DNA from: Polyangiaceae bacterium
GTDB taxonomy: Bacteria > Myxococcota_A > Polyangia > Polyangiales > Polyangiaceae
Length of the DNA: 64,000 nucleotides
Direction: 5' to 3'
Assembly: GCA_020633205.1 (NCBI GenBank)
Contig: JACKEB010000021.1
Location: 124,001-188,000 of the forward strand
Shown here in pieces: positions 1 through 7,013 of this stretch (its first letter is position 1; each line of letters opens with the position of its first letter). The translations under genes and the position numbers were made by a program. Under the pieces are notes generated by a model. It was not told the origin of the DNA and made no database searches. It worked only from the letters and a program-made list of their open reading frames with translations.

Positions 1-2
1 TG

Positions 3-1580
3 CTGGCGAAGGAACTGCTCGAGCCGGCTCCCGGTCGCAGCGGACCCGAGGCGTTGGTGATCACGCCGACTCGCGAGCTCGCGAATCAGGTCGCCGAAGA
101 GCTCAGCTGGCTCTTCAGTGGCGTGCGCGGTGTGGACGTCGCTTGTGTCACTGGCGGCACCGAAGTCTGGAAAGACAAGAAGCCCCTCGCGCGGAAGCCA
201 CGCATCCTGGTTGGCACCCCCGGTCGCCTCAACGATCACCTCACGACCGGCGTACTCAACGCCGACAGCGTGCGCCACGTGGTGCTCGATGAGGCCGATC
301 AGATGCTCGACATGGGCTTCAAGGACGACCTCGACGCCATCGTCGGCGCGATGCCCGAAGAGCGTCGCAGCCACCTCGTTTCCGCGACCTTCCCGCCTGC
401 GGTGAAGTCACTCGCCGATCGCTTTCAGAAGAACCCGCTGCACGTCGCGGGCACCGAGCTCGGTCAGGCGAACCAAGACATCGAGCACATCGCCCACTTG
501 GTGCGTCGGGGCGAGAGCTACAACTGCCTCGTCAACCTGCTCTTGATGAGCCAGGGCGAGCGCACGTTGATCTTCGTCGAGCGCCGGGTGGACGCCCAGG
601 AGCTCGCTGAGATGCTCGCTGGAGACGGCTTCGCGTCGCTGCACTTGAGCGGCGATCTGGCGCAGGCCCAGCGCACGCGCACCCTCAACGCCTTCAAGGC
701 CGGCGTCATCAGCACGCTGATCTGCACGGACGTGGCCGCTCGCGGCATCGACGTCCCCGACATCGCGCGCGTGATTCACATGGGGCTCTCCAACGATCCC
801 GATGTCTACACGCACCGCAGTGGCCGTACCGGGCGCGCCGGGCGCAAGGGCCAAAGCATCCTGATCGTCCCCACGACTGCCGAGCGTCGCATCCGTCGCC
901 TGCTGCAGGTCGCAGGGGTCAACTGCAACTGGCGTCCGGGCCCCGGCCCCGACAAGGTGCAGAAGGCGATCACCAAGCAGACTCGGACGCGCATGTTCGA
1001 GCTGTTGCAGGCCGAGGTTCTGGAGGGGGAGAGGTACAACGAGGCCGAGCTGGAGTACGCCCGTGGGCTGCTCTCGGACCGCGACCCCGCCGAGCTGGTT
1101 GCGACGCTGATCAAGCTCGCCGAGCCGGTGCTGCCGCGTGAGCCTTTTCCTCTCGGCAAAGCCGAGGCGAAAGCCGGCGGCTTCGTGGAGCGCGATCGCA
1201 CGCCGCGCGCCCAGAGCTATGTGCCGTTCTTCATCAACTGGGGGGAGCGCGGTGGCGCGAACCCAGCGCGCCTGATCGCCCACGTGTGTCGTCGCGGCGG
1301 CATTCGTGGTCAGTCGATCGGCGCGGTGCGCGTCGAAGCGCGCATGAGCGTCTTCGAGGTCGCGAGCGACGTCGCTCAGGCCTTTGAAGTTGCCGCGCGG
1401 AAGCCCGACGCGCGTGAGCCGGGACTGCGGATCGACCGCTTCAAGGGCACTCTCCCGAGCGCGCCAGAGCGGCGCAATGGGCCCCCGGCCTTCGGTAAGC
1501 GCCGTGCTCCTGGGCCTCGTGATGGCCTGGACCCCAAGCCGTTCAAGTCGCGCAAGCGCACCGGCACCCGTCACCACTGA
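3..1580 (+). CDS. DEAD-box ATP-dependent RNA helicase, 5' end outside window
   Basis: This is the 3' part of an RNA helicase gene; its start and the Walker A (motif I) region lie before the window. Visible in order are motif Ia (PTRELA), TPGR (Ib), DEAD (motif II, about residue 80 after the TTG at 54), SAT (motif III), then the second RecA lobe with TLIFVE (IV), CTDVAARGID (V) and HRSGRTGRAG (VI). After residue 380 the stretch SYVPFFINWGERGGANPARL resembles the DbpA-type RNA-binding domain, followed by a basic tail ending RKRTGTRHH. Such proteins unwind short RNA duplexes in ribosome assembly or RNA decay. The reading frame is open to the window edge, so the TTG at 54 is not a real start. The family is certain; a DbpA-like role is inferred from the C-terminal domain. 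Confidence 0.93.
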   Translation: MAKELLEPAPGRSGPEALVITPTRELANQVAEELSWLFSGVRGVDVACVTGGTEVWKDKKPLARKPRILVGTPGRLNDHLTTGVLNADSVRHVVLDEADQMLDMGFKDDLDAIVGAMPEERRSHLVSATFPPAVKSLADRFQKNPLHVAGTELGQANQDIEHIAHLVRRGESYNCLVNLLLMSQGERTLIFVERRVDAQELAEMLAGDGFASLHLSGDLAQAQRTRTLNAFKAGVISTLICTDVAARGIDVPDIARVIHMGLSNDPDVYTHRSGRTGRAGRKGQSILIVPTTAERRIRRLLQVAGVNCNWRPGPGPDKVQKAITKQTRTRMFELLQAEVLEGERYNEAELEYARGLLSDRDPAELVATLIKLAEPVLPREPFPLGKAEAKAGGFVERDRTPRAQSYVPFFINWGERGGANPARLIAHVCRRGGIRGQSIGAVRVEARMSVFEVASDVAQAFEVAARKPDAREPGLRIDRFKGTLPSAPERRNGPPAFGKRRAPGPRDGLDPKPFKSRKRTGTRHH

Positions 1581-1786
1581 GCTGACCGCTGCTCACGCAT
1601 CCGGGCACGTTTCCGGGCCGTCTAGAGATTGTGACGGCTTGGTAACGTGCCCGTAGCTTTTTGCGAGGCGACGCACCCAAACGCCCACAGATGTGCTCAT
1701 GTTCGCGCCGCTGCTGGCGACTCGAACGACGCTTCAACTGCGGGCCCACGGGCCTTGCGGATCCCCGTCCAGCGGCTCGGAGTGAC

Positions 1787-3007
1787 GTGAAAATCCATTG
1801 GCCGCTGCTTGCTGCTTCTTCGTTAGCCTTACTCTCCACTCCCGCTCTCGCGCAGACGCTCGAGCGCCCGCCTGCGGTCGAACCACCGCCGGTCGAGCCG
1901 TTGCCGCAGGGCAAAGACTCGGAGGATGGCGGTGCTCAGGTCAAGATCGCGAACCTCTCGCTGACGCTTGGGGGCTACATCCAGCCAGGGTTCGTGTCCC
2001 AGGTCGACACGCCGTTCAACGAGGACGACTCCCACGACGGCTTTGAGTTCGCGAACGCCCGCCTCACCGCCAAGGGGAAGCAGGAGCTGAACGAGCACTT
2101 CTTCATGGGCATGGAGTTCGGCTTCGACGTCGCGACAGGCAACTTCGACCCGAAGGACGTCTACGGCACGCTCGGGTTGAACAGCAAGCTGGTGATGCTC
2201 GACGTCGGGCAGATGAAGCAGCCGTTCGGCTTGGCCCAGATGCAGTCAGAGGCCCAGCTGCAATTTCCCCTGGCCGCTCGCGTCCGCGAGCTGGCGTTTG
2301 GGCGCGACCAAGGGGCGCGCCTGCGAGGCGAAGTAGACGTCGACCCGGTGTGGATCGGCTGGGGTGCGATGATCGCAAACGGCGAAGGTGGCTTTCGCGC
2401 GCGTCGTAACATCGACGATAAATTTACCTACAGCGGGCGGCTGGAGGTCAGCCTGCACGAGCCGCTGAAGAGTGAGTCCGACCTATGGGATAGCGAGCTC
2501 CAGCTCACGGCGGGCGGGTCGATCGGTTACACCCCGGAGCTCGGAAAGGGCTTCGGCATTGACGACGTCGGCCTTGCGGAGACCCGCTATGGTGCAGACT
2601 TCCGCGCGGTTTTCCACGGGGCAACGGCACGCGCCGAATACATCGGAGCCAAGCGTGACGGGCGCGATGGGGGGAAGGCCGTCAAGCGCCAGGGGATCGC
2701 GGTTCAAGCGGGATACGTCCTCCCGTTGCCATTCATGCGTCCGCAGCTCGAGCCGGTGGTGCGCATGGAGATCTCCGACGTGAACCAGAGCGAGGATGGC
2801 TTTCCCGCCGGGCAGGATGCGGTGGTCGACAACACCGAGCGCCGCACCCTCGAGTTCGGTGCGAACGTGTACATCGAGGAGCACCGCGCGAAGCTTCAGA
2901 TCGCCTATCGCCTGACGGACTTGCTCGAAGGACCCAAGACGGACTCCGACGGGAACCCGCTGATTGGTGATGAGGTCTTCGTGTTCATGCAGTTCGGTTG
3001 GTTCTGA
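1787..3007 (+). CDS. OprP/OprO-type phosphate/polyphosphate porin
   Basis: Predicted outer-membrane beta-barrel of the phosphate-selective porin O and P family. The GTG at 1787 is chosen because it opens a clean signal peptide (VKIHWPLLAASSLALLSTPA, cleavage after ALA-Q); the frame stays open upstream to 1661, but that part does not look like protein. After a Pro-rich linker comes LTLGGYIQPGF, typical of the family's first strand, then alternating amphipathic strands and a C-terminal VFVFMQFGWF, an OMP-type ending in aromatic Phe. The length of 406 aa fits. The gene is followed, 80 nt on, by a secreted LNS2-type phosphatase gene and then by a convergent acid phosphatase gene, which suggests phosphate scavenging. 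The substrate is inferred from the family and could be another anion. Confidence 0.75.
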   Translation: MKIHWPLLAASSLALLSTPALAQTLERPPAVEPPPVEPLPQGKDSEDGGAQVKIANLSLTLGGYIQPGFVSQVDTPFNEDDSHDGFEFANARLTAKGKQELNEHFFMGMEFGFDVATGNFDPKDVYGTLGLNSKLVMLDVGQMKQPFGLAQMQSEAQLQFPLAARVRELAFGRDQGARLRGEVDVDPVWIGWGAMIANGEGGFRARRNIDDKFTYSGRLEVSLHEPLKSESDLWDSELQLTAGGSIGYTPELGKGFGIDDVGLAETRYGADFRAVFHGATARAEYIGAKRDGRDGGKAVKRQGIAVQAGYVLPLPFMRPQLEPVVRMEISDVNQSEDGFPAGQDAVVDNTERRTLEFGANVYIEEHRAKLQIAYRLTDLLEGPKTDSDGNPLIGDEVFVFMQFGWF

Positions 3008-3087
3008 GTCAGATGGATCAGCGCGCGGTCGCTCGGTGCGCCAGCGCTGCTTACTTGAATGTGGCTAGCCCACGATTGGAGAGCATC

Positions 3088-4182
3088 ATGCGTTTGAATA
3101 CTTCGAAGCGAGCGTTGGCGTTGGTGGCGTTGATGGCCGCGGTACCCGCGTGCCGTGGAGGCGGCACCGATGAAGGCGGCAATGGCAGCGGCGGCAACGG
3201 CAGCGGCGGCACAGGAAACAGCGGCGCCCTGCAGTGCCCCAATCCCGGTACGCTCCCCTTCACAACGGAGAGCAGCAGCTTCGAGAGCGCGGACTCCGCC
3301 GACACCGAGGGCCTCGAGCGCAACAAGGACGCCGCGTCAGACATCCTCGGCAATCCGGGTGAAAGCTACGCATACACGACGATCCCAGTCGAAGACTCAC
3401 CGCTGACGGCTCCGTACATCTTCGAGGGCACGAAGGCGCGCTCCGTCAACGCCTCCGGGCTGAGCTTCACGGGCTTCAGCGAGGAGTACGTGAGCTTCTG
3501 GGTCGAAGACGGCAGCTCTTGGAAGAGCCTCGGTCGCCAGAAGACCGACACCGACGGTAAGTACTCCTTCTCGCTCAACGACTTCGCTGGCGGCCAGCCG
3601 CCGCGCGTGAGCTACGCCATCCTCGAGGGCGATGGCAGCTGCGCCGTGCACTACACCTACTTGCTGGACAAGGGCACCAAGGTCGTCGTGACAGACATCG
3701 ACGGCACCCTGACCTCCAGTGATGAGGAGCTCTCCAAGCAGATCGCCGACGGCAGCTACGACCCGCAGGAGAATAAGTCCGCGTCGGTCATGATGAACCA
3801 CTGGGCCCAGAAGGGCTACCAGGTGGTCTACCTCACCGCTCGCCCGCACTTCTTCCGCGCGGAGACGCGCGCGTGGATGGTGGAGCACGGCTTCCCCGAG
3901 GGTCCGGTGATCACCGCAAACCAGCTGGTGTTCGGCGACTCGGCCCGCACCTACAAGGGCACCTGGGTGAACCGCATCAAGAACAACTTCGGCTGGACGG
4001 TGACCGCGGCCTACGGCAATGCGGGCTCCGACATCGACGCCTACGAAGACGCTGGGATCCCCAAGGACATCACCTTCATCATCGGCGAGAAGGCTGGCGA
4101 GAGCGGCACGACGGCCATCGCTGGCAACGACTACACCGCACACATCGCGGAGTTCGTCGACACCCAGCCCGACGCGAACTGA
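3088..4182 (+). CDS. LNS2/lipin-type phosphatidate phosphatase-like lipoprotein
   Basis: The ATG at 3088 gives a lipoprotein signal with Cys22 (MAAVPAC), followed by a short Gly/Ser linker. Residues 75-195 form a beta-rich domain. From about residue 200 it matches the LNS2 (lipin/Ned1/Smp2) HAD-like fold: catalytic DxDGT (VVTDIDGTLTSSD, near residue 203), the motif YLTARPHFFR, then GFPEGPV, YKGTWVNRIKN and an AYGNAGSDIDAY metal-binding segment. Eukaryotic relatives dephosphorylate phosphatidic acid. In this bacterial lipoprotein the substrate is likely an outside phospholipid or another phosphate ester (inference). It lies between a phosphate-porin-like gene and an acid phosphatase gene. A strong intrinsic terminator follows 25 nt after the stop. 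Confidence 0.85.
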   Translation: MRLNTSKRALALVALMAAVPACRGGGTDEGGNGSGGNGSGGTGNSGALQCPNPGTLPFTTESSSFESADSADTEGLERNKDAASDILGNPGESYAYTTIPVEDSPLTAPYIFEGTKARSVNASGLSFTGFSEEYVSFWVEDGSSWKSLGRQKTDTDGKYSFSLNDFAGGQPPRVSYAILEGDGSCAVHYTYLLDKGTKVVVTDIDGTLTSSDEELSKQIADGSYDPQENKSASVMMNHWAQKGYQVVYLTARPHFFRAETRAWMVEHGFPEGPVITANQLVFGDSARTYKGTWVNRIKNNFGWTVTAAYGNAGSDIDAYEDAGIPKDITFIIGEKAGESGTTAIAGNDYTAHIAEFVDTQPDAN

Positions 4183-4206
4183 GTTCGCGCGGCGCTCCAA
4201 ACAGAA

Positions 4207-4245
4207 ACGGCCAGGGACTTCAGGTCTCTGGCCGTTCGTTTTTTT
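4207..4245 (+). terminator. Intrinsic terminator after the LNS2 phosphatase gene
   Basis: The inverted repeat ACGGCCAGgGAC / GTCtCTGGCCGT has a 5-nt loop region and is followed by a run of seven or more T (TTCGTTTTTTT). It sits between the convergent LNS2 and acid phosphatase genes. The T-run is on the plus strand only, so it mainly serves the LNS2 transcript. Confidence 0.85.
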
Positions 4246-4266
4246 GGGGGGGAGAGGGCAGCCTCT

Positions 4267-5469
4267 TCAGGGCTTCGTCACCGTACGGGTGAAGAGCTCG
4301 TTGCCGTCCTCGTCGTAGAACCAACCGGAGAAGCTCTTGCCAGTGATTTCCACGAGCAAGAAGCCACCCTTCGCGTCCGTCTCGAAGAAGGTGGGAGTGC
4401 CACGCCCCTCGAGGCCCGTGGTCTTCGCGCCGGAGCCCGAGACGATGAACTCCGTCCCGCACTTCGGCTGCAGCCACTGCATGTTGTGGTCGTGACCGCA
4501 GATGTAGACATCGATCTTGCCGCAGACCGTGTCCTCCATGAAGTCCTTCACGTTGCCGCCGCTGATGACCGGAATCAGCGGGATCCCCTCGTAGGTGCCG
4601 GCATTGCCGTGCTTGCCGTTGGAGATGTAGGGGTGATGCCCGAAGGCGATCTTCCACTCCGCCAGGCTCTGCTGGACGGCGTTGCCGAACCACGAGCGCT
4701 GATTCGAGTCGCCGTTCAAGAAGATCACGTTGCTGTCCAGGGCGAAGAAGTCGACCCCTGGGTGCTGCACGACGTAGTACCGATCCGGGTAGTACCACTT
4801 GGCGGAGGCGTTTCCGTACGAGATGTAATAGCTCGCCTTGTTGAGCTCGAGGCCCGCGCCCCCTGAGCCGTAGTCGTGGTTCCCCAAGGTAATGTAGAAG
4901 GGGAAGCTCAAGTTCGCGTAGGGCATCTCGAACTTGGTCTGGAACTGCGTGTCCATGTCGCTGCTGACGCCGACATCGTAGAAGTTGTCGCCGAGGTAGA
5001 GCGCGAACTCGCAACCGCCGCGGCTGTCACACTCCGCCTTGATGGCGTCGGCTACCTTGTACTGAGTCGCGTTGCCTTCGCCGGCATCTCCCATGGCGAC
5101 GAAGCGCACCGTGCTCGGGCCGCCGCCGGTTCCAGCAGTGCCTGCCGAGCCAGCGCTGCCCGCTGAGCCACCGGAAGCGACTCCCGCGGTGCCCCCGTCG
5201 GCGCCGCTGCCACCCTGTGCTCCGCTGCCGCCGGTTGCGCTGCCACCCTGTGCTCCGCTGCCGCCAGTGTCGCTGCCGCCTTGAGCACCACTGCCGCCAG
5301 CTCCGCTGCCGCCTTGAGCGCCGCTGCCGCTGGCTCCGCCTTCAGCGCCGCTGCCGCCGGTGTCGCTGCCGCCCGTCGCTCCGCTACCGGAGGTCTCAGC
5401 CGAGCCTGAAGAACCACAGCCAGCGCTCAGTGCGCCGACCAAACCCACCAAAAGCCAAGAACGCGTCAT
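4267..5469 (-). CDS. Purple acid phosphatase-like metallophosphoesterase lipoprotein
   Basis: Lipoprotein signal MTRSWLLVGLVGALSAGC (Cys18), then about 100 residues of Gly/Ser/Ala repeats (GGSGAQGGSDTG type), then a calcineurin-like domain. The metal-ligand motifs are in the usual order: GDAG (near residue 127), GDNFYD, GNHDYG, GHHPYIS and GHDHNMQW. This order, with the Tyr in GDNFYD, is that of tartrate-resistant (ACP5-type) purple acid phosphatase. It probably hydrolyses phosphomonoesters at the cell surface. It converges with the LNS2 phosphatase and porin genes, which suggests a common role in gaining phosphate. Codon use is normal apart from the repeat. Alternative: a broader-specificity extracellular phosphodiesterase. 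Confidence 0.88.
   Translation of the reverse strand: MTRSWLLVGLVGALSAGCGSSGSAETSGSGATGGSDTGGSGAEGGASGSGAQGGSGAGGSGAQGGSDTGGSGAQGGSATGGSGAQGGSGADGGTAGVASGGSAGSAGSAGTAGTGGGPSTVRFVAMGDAGEGNATQYKVADAIKAECDSRGGCEFALYLGDNFYDVGVSSDMDTQFQTKFEMPYANLSFPFYITLGNHDYGSGGAGLELNKASYYISYGNASAKWYYPDRYYVVQHPGVDFFALDSNVIFLNGDSNQRSWFGNAVQQSLAEWKIAFGHHPYISNGKHGNAGTYEGIPLIPVISGGNVKDFMEDTVCGKIDVYICGHDHNMQWLQPKCGTEFIVSGSGAKTTGLEGRGTPTFFETDAKGGFLLVEITGKSFSGWFYDEDGNELFTRTVTKP
5195..5345 (-). repeat. Gly/Ser-coding degenerate tandem repeat in the acid phosphatase gene
   Basis: Degenerate 30-nt-type repeats (GCTGCCGCC and GCTGCCACC blocks with TGTGCTCCG or TTGAGC spacers) encode GGSGAQGGSD-like units between the lipobox and the enzyme domain. 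This is probably a flexible surface spacer; slippage could change its length. Confidence 0.8.
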
Positions 5470-5631
5470 CGGGCAGGAAGCCTAACGGTGGTTTGGCCTT
5501 CTGTCGACCTCGAGCAGGGGACGTGAGTCAAAGTCCCCGGCTTCGTCGCCCACGCCGCGGTTCGTGGTTGGCGCGGTACCTGAGCGACGCGGGCGTTGCA
5601 CCTGACACTCAGCGCGAACCTCGAACGCAAA

Positions 5632-5663
5632 CAAGCCCCTGCGCTGCGGCGCGCAGGGGCTTG
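5632..5663 (-). terminator. Stem-loop terminator downstream of the Rieske gene
   Basis: Perfect 13-bp arms CAAGCCCCTGCGC / GCGCAGGGGCTTG with a 6-nt loop. Read on the minus strand it follows the Rieske gene stop by about 105 nt and is followed by TTTGCGTT. The T-run is weak. The rest of the 299-nt gap 5470-5768 shows nothing else. Confidence 0.6.
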
Positions 5664-5768
5664 GAGTTCGGGCGCTCGGAGGGCCGCGAACGGGCGAAAA
5701 ATTCGCGCCCGGTAGGCGCGAACAAGTAAACAATTCCAACCGTGGGGAAACGTCTCTGAAGGGAGCGT

Positions 5769-6755
5769 TCAGTTCGGAGCGTTTTGTACGACGTCGAGCT
5801 GCCGACCCGGCGGCTCTTCCGGAACGGTGTAGAACTGCTGACACCAGCGGCGATACTGGGCGATGGGGCCGTCGCCGTCGCACAGCATGGGCCTCTCCCA
5901 CTGGATCTTGTTCTCCCAAATCGGGATGTCTTGGCCAAGCTGGCGCTCGATTTCGGCGATGAACGCCTTGCCGACGCCCTTCGTCACGTCCGCGCCGCCA
6001 ATCTTTTTCACCTGGAAGGCGAAAAAGACGTCGACGTATTCGGAGTCGATGGGGGTGACCGAGTTGATCAGCAGCGTCTCGACGATGCCCTTGAAGCGCA
6101 CGGTGGCAAAGCCAAAGCCGTGAGACATGCTCTCGACGGAGCCGTCGACCTTTCCGCGCGGCGTCTCCATGCCCGTATCTGAGAAGACGCGCATGGTGTG
6201 GTCTTTGAACTCCGCCTGGCTCTGGGGCATGTTCTTCGCGCCGTGCACGTAGTGGAAGTGCGCGGAGTCGACGGCGTTCTCGGCCATCTCTTGATTGCGC
6301 GTCTTGATCTTCCAGTAGCGGCGCTCCTGACTGGTCCACTCTTCGTCGCCGTACTCCGGCACCTCGGGCAGCTCCCACTGGGGCGGCAGACCGCCAGCGT
6401 GGTGCCACACCATGATCATCCCGGCGACTTCATGCACTGGCCAGCAGGCGAGGTTCGCCTTGGGCGGGACGCGCTTGGCGTACGGAACCTCCGCGCACTT
6501 GCCGCTTGGGTCGAACTTCCAGGCGTGGAAGGGGCACTCGATGTTGTCGCCGACCACCTTGCCGCCGTAGCCCAGGTGGGCGCCGAGGTGGGGGCAGTGC
6601 GCGTCCAGCACCGTGAGCTGCCCACCTTCCGTACGGAAAAGGACCAAGTCCTTGCCGAAGTAGCGGAGCGGCTTCACTTCACCCGGCGCGATCTCGTCAG
6701 CGTAGGCAACCATGAACCAGCCGTTGGGAATTGGCGCGGTGTAGTAGCGACTCAT
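5769..6755 (-). CDS. Rieske non-haem iron oxygenase, sterol/steroid type (KshA/DAF-36-like)
   Basis: A 328-residue oxygenase. The Rieske [2Fe-2S] ligands are visible as CPH (Cys54, His56) and CPFH (Cys74, His77), spaced as in ring-hydroxylating oxygenases. The mononuclear iron site is ENAVDSAHFHYVHG (Asp163, His166, His171), the arrangement seen in KshA-type 3-ketosteroid hydroxylases and DAF-36/Neverland sterol desaturases. ATG 6755 is chosen because the Rieske domain follows at normal distance; the frame is open to 6914, but that extension is Arg/Cys-rich and would run through the palindrome. No ferredoxin or reductase gene is adjacent. An 18-bp palindrome sits 9 bp before the start codon, which points to repression by a TetR-like protein. 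The substrate class is inferred, not shown. Confidence 0.82.
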   Translation of the reverse strand: MSRYYTAPIPNGWFMVAYADEIAPGEVKPLRYFGKDLVLFRTEGGQLTVLDAHCPHLGAHLGYGGKVVGDNIECPFHAWKFDPSGKCAEVPYAKRVPPKANLACWPVHEVAGMIMVWHHAGGLPPQWELPEVPEYGDEEWTSQERRYWKIKTRNQEMAENAVDSAHFHYVHGAKNMPQSQAEFKDHTMRVFSDTGMETPRGKVDGSVESMSHGFGFATVRFKGIVETLLINSVTPIDSEYVDVFFAFQVKKIGGADVTKGVGKAFIAEIERQLGQDIPIWENKIQWERPMLCDGDGPIAQYRRWCQQFYTVPEEPPGRQLDVVQNAPN

Positions 6756-6764
6756 GGGGCCAAG

Positions 6765-6782
6765 AATAGAACATGTTCTATT
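6765..6782. promoter_or_regulatory. 18-bp perfect palindrome, KstR/TetR-type operator
   Basis: AATAGAACATGTTCTATT is perfectly self-complementary. Its core TAGAACATGTTCTA fits the actinobacterial KstR consensus TnnAACnnGTTnnA (recalled from the literature on cholesterol-catabolism regulation). It ends 9 bp before the Rieske gene ATG, where a bound repressor would block transcription or ribosome access. No regulator gene of the TetR family is in the window. Confidence 0.7.
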
Positions 6783-6800
6783 TTTCACCACGGGCTTTTT

Positions 6801-6817
6801 CAATACGCTGCGTATTG
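6801..6817. promoter_or_regulatory. Second palindrome upstream of the Rieske gene
   Basis: CAATACGCTGCGTATTG has 8-bp arms around a single central base. It lies 18 nt beyond the 18-bp palindrome, in the promoter region of the minus-strand Rieske gene. It could be a second regulator site. Confidence 0.4.
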
Positions 6818-6927
6818 CCCGCTGACCGCAGTCACGTAACGACACGAGGCAGCGCGTGCCTCGTAGGAGTGCGCAAACACTGCGGATCTGCGCCCGCAGC
6901 GTGCAGTTGGACACGCCGGAAACCAGC

Positions 6928-6974
6928 GCGCCTCACCCCCAAACCCAGGTGATGGGCTTGAAACGGTGAGGCGC
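6928..6974 (-). terminator. Nested stem-loop downstream of parE
   Basis: Outer arms GCGCCTCACC / GGTGAGGCGC (10 bp, perfect) enclose an inner stem AAACCCA / TGGGCTT. It lies 40 nt after the parE stop and before the Rieske promoter. No T-run follows, so termination is only suggested by position. Confidence 0.4.
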
Positions 6975-7013
6975 AGGTCAACCCGGGGAGCTGCGGGTGA
7001 CGGCTGTCCGGAG

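Noticed and set aside
408..1577. Long minus-strand open frame (389 codons) opposite the helicase gene
   Set aside because: GC-rich antisense of a clear helicase; no domain and no protein-like pattern.
3397..4200. Long minus-strand open frame opposite the LNS2 gene
   Set aside because: Antisense of a clear HAD/LNS2 gene with high GC3; composition is Val/Gly/Arg-rich without motifs.
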